Shown here piece after piece: positions 61,350 through 64,000 of a stretch of 64,000 nt of DNA. Numbering within the stretch: position 1 is the stretch's first letter; each line of letters begins with the position of its first letter. Source of the DNA: Citrobacter sp. wls619 (GTDB taxonomy: Bacteria; Pseudomonadota; Gammaproteobacteria; Enterobacterales; Enterobacteriaceae); the NCBI RefSeq assembly GCF_005281345.1, contig NZ_SZXJ01000035.1:124001-188000 (forward strand), written 5' to 3'. The notes beneath the pieces were generated by a model. That model searched no databases. It was not told the origin of the DNA and worked only from the letters and a program-made list of their open reading frames with translations. The position numbers and the translations under genes are program-made.

Positions 61350-63305
61350 ATGAACGTACTGGAAGTCGACCTGCATAAGCTCACGGTCAGCGATCCGTTC
61401 CTCGGACAATATCAGCAGCTGGTGCGTGATGTGGTGATCCCCTACCAGTGGGATGCACTCAATGACCGCATTGCCGAAGCCGATCCCAGCCATGCGATAG
61501 AAAACTTCCGTATTGCGGCCGGGCAACAAGAGGGCGAATTTTACGGCATGGTTTTCCAGGATAGCGACGTCGCGAAATGGCTGGAGGCCGTCGCCTGGTC
61601 CCTGTGCCAAAAACCCGATGCGGAGCTCGAGAAAACCGCTGATGAGGTCATTGAACTGGTGGCTGCGGCACAGTGTGAAGATGGCTATCTCAATACTTAC
61701 TTTACGGTAAAAGCCCCGGATGAACGCTGGACCAACCTCGCCGAATGCCATGAACTGTACTGCGCCGGTCATTTAATTGAAGCGGGCGTCGCCTTCTTCC
61801 AGGCCACGGGAAAACGTCGCCTGTTAGACGTCGTTTGCCGCCTGGCAGATCATATCGACAGCGTGTTTGGGCCAGGTGAAAACCAGCTTCACGGCTACCC
61901 GGGACATCCGGAAATTGAACTGGCGCTCATGCGATTGTACGACGTGACCCAGCAACCACGCTATATGACGTTGGTAAACTACTTTGTTGAGCAGCGCGGC
62001 ACACAGCCTCATTTCTACGACGAAGAGTACGAAAAACGCGGAAAAACCTCTTACTGGCACACCTACGGCCCGGCGTGGATGGTGAAGGATAAACCCTACA
62101 GCCAGGCTCATCAGCCCATTTCAGAACAGCAAACGGCTATCGGTCACGCGGTGCGCTTTGTTTATCTGATGACCGGCGTTGCCCATCTGGCGCGTTTAAG
62201 CCAGGACGAGGGCAAGCGTCAGGATTGTCTGCGTCTGTGGAACAATATGGCCCAGCGCCAGCTGTATATTACCGGCGGAATCGGCTCTCAGAGCAGCGGT
62301 GAAGCGTTTAGCAGCGATTACGATCTGCCTAACGACTCCGTGTATGCGGAAAGCTGCGCCTCAATCGGACTGATGATGTTCGCCCGCCGGATGCTGGAAA
62401 TGGAGGCCGACAGCCAGTATGCCGATGTGATGGAGCGCGCATTGTACAACACCGTACTCGGTGGCATGGCGCTGGACGGCAAGCACTTCTTCTACGTCAA
62501 CCCGCTGGAAGTGCATCCTAAATCGTTAAAATTCAATCATATTTATGATCACGTTAAACCCGTTCGTCAGCGCTGGTTTGGCTGCGCCTGTTGTCCACCG
62601 AATATTGCCCGCGTCTTAACTTCAATTGGTCATTACCTCTACACACCACGTCAGGACGCGCTGTATATCAATATGTACGTGGGCAATAGCATGGAGGTTC
62701 CCGTTGAGAACGGGACGCTCAAACTGCACATCAGCGGCGATTATCCATGGCATGAGCAGGTAAAAATCACCATCGACTCAGCCGAGCCGGTGTATCACAC
62801 TCTGGCGTTACGCCTGCCAGACTGGTGTTCCGCGCCACAGGTCACGCTGAATGGCCTGCCGGTTGAACAGGATATTCACAAAGGGTATCTGCACATCAGT
62901 CGCACCTGGCAGGATGGCGATACGCTCAGTCTGACCTTGCCAATGCCGGTGCGTCGGGTGTACGGGAACCCACTTGTTCGTCATGTTGCGGGCAAAGTGG
63001 CCGTTCAACGTGGACCGCTGGTGTATTGCCTGGAGCAGGCCGACAACGGCGAAGAGTTGCATAACCTGTGGCTACCGAAAGAGAGTGAATTCAGGGTATT
63101 TGAGGGTAAGGGATTGTTCAGTCATAAAATGCTGATTCAAGCTGAAGGCGTGAAACACAGCACGAACGATGCGACGCAACAGCCCTTGTGGCACTACGAT
63201 GTCTCACCTGCTTCCCGTCAGGCGCATACGCTGACGTTCATTCCGTGGTTTAGCTGGGCAAACCGTGGTGAAGGCGAAATGCGTATCTGGGTAAACGAAC
63301 AGTAG
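61350..63305 (+). CDS. GH127 beta-L-arabinofuranosidase
   Basis: A 651-residue (alpha/alpha)6-barrel hydrolase with no signal peptide, so it is cytosolic. It matches GH127 (HypBA1) in the catalytic zinc site: Glu318 (GGIGSQSSGEAF), Glu334 and Cys336 (YAESCASIG), and Cys412, Cys414, Cys415 (GCACCPPN). HypBA1 uses a zinc-bound Cys nucleophile in the same layout. It is expected to release L-arabinose from beta-1,2-linked arabinobiose or related plant hydroxyproline glycans. ATG 61350 has AAGGAG; it lies 10 bp after the symporter and is translationally linked. Confidence 0.9.
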   Translation: MNVLEVDLHKLTVSDPFLGQYQQLVRDVVIPYQWDALNDRIAEADPSHAIENFRIAAGQQEGEFYGMVFQDSDVAKWLEAVAWSLCQKPDAELEKTADEVIELVAAAQCEDGYLNTYFTVKAPDERWTNLAECHELYCAGHLIEAGVAFFQATGKRRLLDVVCRLADHIDSVFGPGENQLHGYPGHPEIELALMRLYDVTQQPRYMTLVNYFVEQRGTQPHFYDEEYEKRGKTSYWHTYGPAWMVKDKPYSQAHQPISEQQTAIGHAVRFVYLMTGVAHLARLSQDEGKRQDCLRLWNNMAQRQLYITGGIGSQSSGEAFSSDYDLPNDSVYAESCASIGLMMFARRMLEMEADSQYADVMERALYNTVLGGMALDGKHFFYVNPLEVHPKSLKFNHIYDHVKPVRQRWFGCACCPPNIARVLTSIGHYLYTPRQDALYINMYVGNSMEVPVENGTLKLHISGDYPWHEQVKITIDSAEPVYHTLALRLPDWCSAPQVTLNGLPVEQDIHKGYLHISRTWQDGDTLSLTLPMPVRRVYGNPLVRHVAGKVAVQRGPLVYCLEQADNGEELHNLWLPKESEFRVFEGKGLFSHKMLIQAEGVKHSTNDATQQPLWHYDVSPASRQAHTLTFIPWFSWANRGEGEMRIWVNEQ

Positions 63306-63313
63306 CTGAAAGC

Positions 63314-63349
63314 GTGCCGGATGCCGATGCTTCGCGTCTTATCCGGCCT
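63314..63349. repeat. REP unit after the GH127 gene
   Basis: GTGCCGGATGCCGATGC...TTATCCGGCC, an imperfect palindrome between the GH127 gene and the convergent outer-membrane gene. Confidence 0.7.
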
Positions 63350-63397
63350 GCCACAGCGAAAAAATTGCCCTCCTCCCTGAGGACAAACGGGTGAGAA

Positions 63398-64000
63398 TCA
63401 GAAGCGCCAGCTCACCCCTGACAGGAAAGTGAAGCTGTCGTCGCGATCGACCATTGGGCTATTCTTAATATCATCCGGTAGCACGCTATAGTTGGCGCTG
63501 GCGAGCAGCGTCAGGTTGCTGGTCAACGCGTATTTAGCGGACAGGCCAACATACGGTGTCCAGCTGTCCCCTGGGGAGTAGCTTGATAACCCGCTGCGGC
63601 GGGATTCATTGCCGGAGATGCCGTAATAATATTCGTTAAAGTTTTCGTCATAGTAGAGCACGCCAATCGCAGGCGTCAGCGTCAGCTTGCCCATTGGCAT
63701 TTGACGGAACAGCGACAACTCCCCGACCCAACCATTGCTGTTGTCCAGAACATCTGCCGCCGCGGAGACTTTCACGCTGCCCCATTTCTCATGGTGATAC
63801 CACGCGGCGCCCGCCATGGCGGTCGCATCGCGCTTATCCAGCTTTTTCATCGCATGATCGTCGTTATCACCTGGATCAAACTCAAGCGGCATGTATGAGG
63901 CAGTAAGGCTAAATTCATTACTTTCGTTTTTTGAAAGAATATAACCTAACGTTGTTTGCCTAAAATAAAATGATTCACTTTCATAACTGACAAGCGGTAC
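63398..64000 (-). CDS. MipA/OmpV-family outer-membrane protein, C-terminal part (truncated by window edge)
   Basis: The last 200 codons of a minus-strand gene whose beginning lies beyond position 64000. The frame stays open through 63893-64000 (PLVSYESESFYFRQTTLGY), so the Met at 63892 is internal. Alternating hydrophobic strands (TLTPAIGVLYYDENFNEYYYGIS, YVGLSAKYALTSNLTLLASANYSVL) and the terminal SFTFLSGVSWRF with final Phe are typical of MipA/OmpV beta-barrels. It could be the porin of the neighbouring arabinoside unit, but it is on the opposite strand. Confidence 0.82.
   Translation of the reverse strand, partial: VPLVSYESESFYFRQTTLGYILSKNESNEFSLTASYMPLEFDPGDNDDHAMKKLDKRDATAMAGAAWYHHEKWGSVKVSAAADVLDNSNGWVGELSLFRQMPMGKLTLTPAIGVLYYDENFNEYYYGISGNESRRSGLSSYSPGDSWTPYVGLSAKYALTSNLTLLASANYSVLPDDIKNSPMVDRDDSFTFLSGVSWRF

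Overview
The window is a chromosomal segment of an enteric bacterium, most likely the Citrobacter freundii group. Gene order follows the E. coli K-12 / Salmonella backbone from yhjG to the yia ascorbate genes. The 398-residue methionine gamma-lyase (8346-9542) matches, as I remember it, the C. freundii enzyme, with Tyr58, Tyr113, Cys115 and Lys210 at the numbered positions. A Salmonella-like cueP lies between cspA and glyS. No phage, insertion sequence, CRISPR array or defence island was seen.

Layout. 1-7585: yhjG (partial), pdeH, kdgK, yhjJ, dctA, pdeK, a core block with two c-di-GMP phosphodiesterases. 7700-12200: an Ldr/Rdl type I toxin-antitoxin locus, then megL, the permease gene yhjV and a divergent TyrR-like sigma54 activator, in the place where E. 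coli carries the bcs cellulose operon. megL has a consensus sigma54 promoter and an upstream palindrome, so this looks like a self-contained, activator-controlled methionine/thiol amino-acid catabolic module. 12300-19100: the dppABCDF dipeptide transporter and the proK tRNA, with a tRNA-3'-end repeat downstream of proK. 19150-27500: eptB, yhjX (with an intact YpdB-type operator), yhjY, tag, yiaC, bisC, yiaD.

27600-32800: a LacI-type regulator and a four-gene 2-ketogluconate operon (kguE, kguK, kguT, ghrB/kguD-like) sitting between yiaD and yiaF, with a perfect PtxS-like palindrome in front. 32800-40500: yiaF, yiaG, cspA, cueP with a CueR-type promoter, glyQS, ysaB, yiaH, yiaB. 40600-45000: xylose genes xylAB and xylR, without the xylFGH transporter genes found here in E. 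coli. 45000-50200: bax, malS, avtA, ysaA.

50250-58870: the ascorbate/diketogulonate operon yiaKL-yiaX1-yiaX2-lyxK-sgbHUE under YiaJ, in the Klebsiella-type arrangement (YiaX1/YiaX2 instead of the TRAP transporter YiaMNO). 58870-63300: an AraC regulator divergent from a GPH-family sugar symporter and a GH127 beta-L-arabinofuranosidase. 63398-64000: a partial MipA/OmpV-type outer-membrane protein.

Most accessory content is sugar or amino-acid catabolism organised as small regulator-operator-operon units. The strongest candidate for a less-described system is the sigma54-controlled megL-yhjV unit. Identifications rest on recognising protein families from memory and on motifs read in the sequence; no database search was run.
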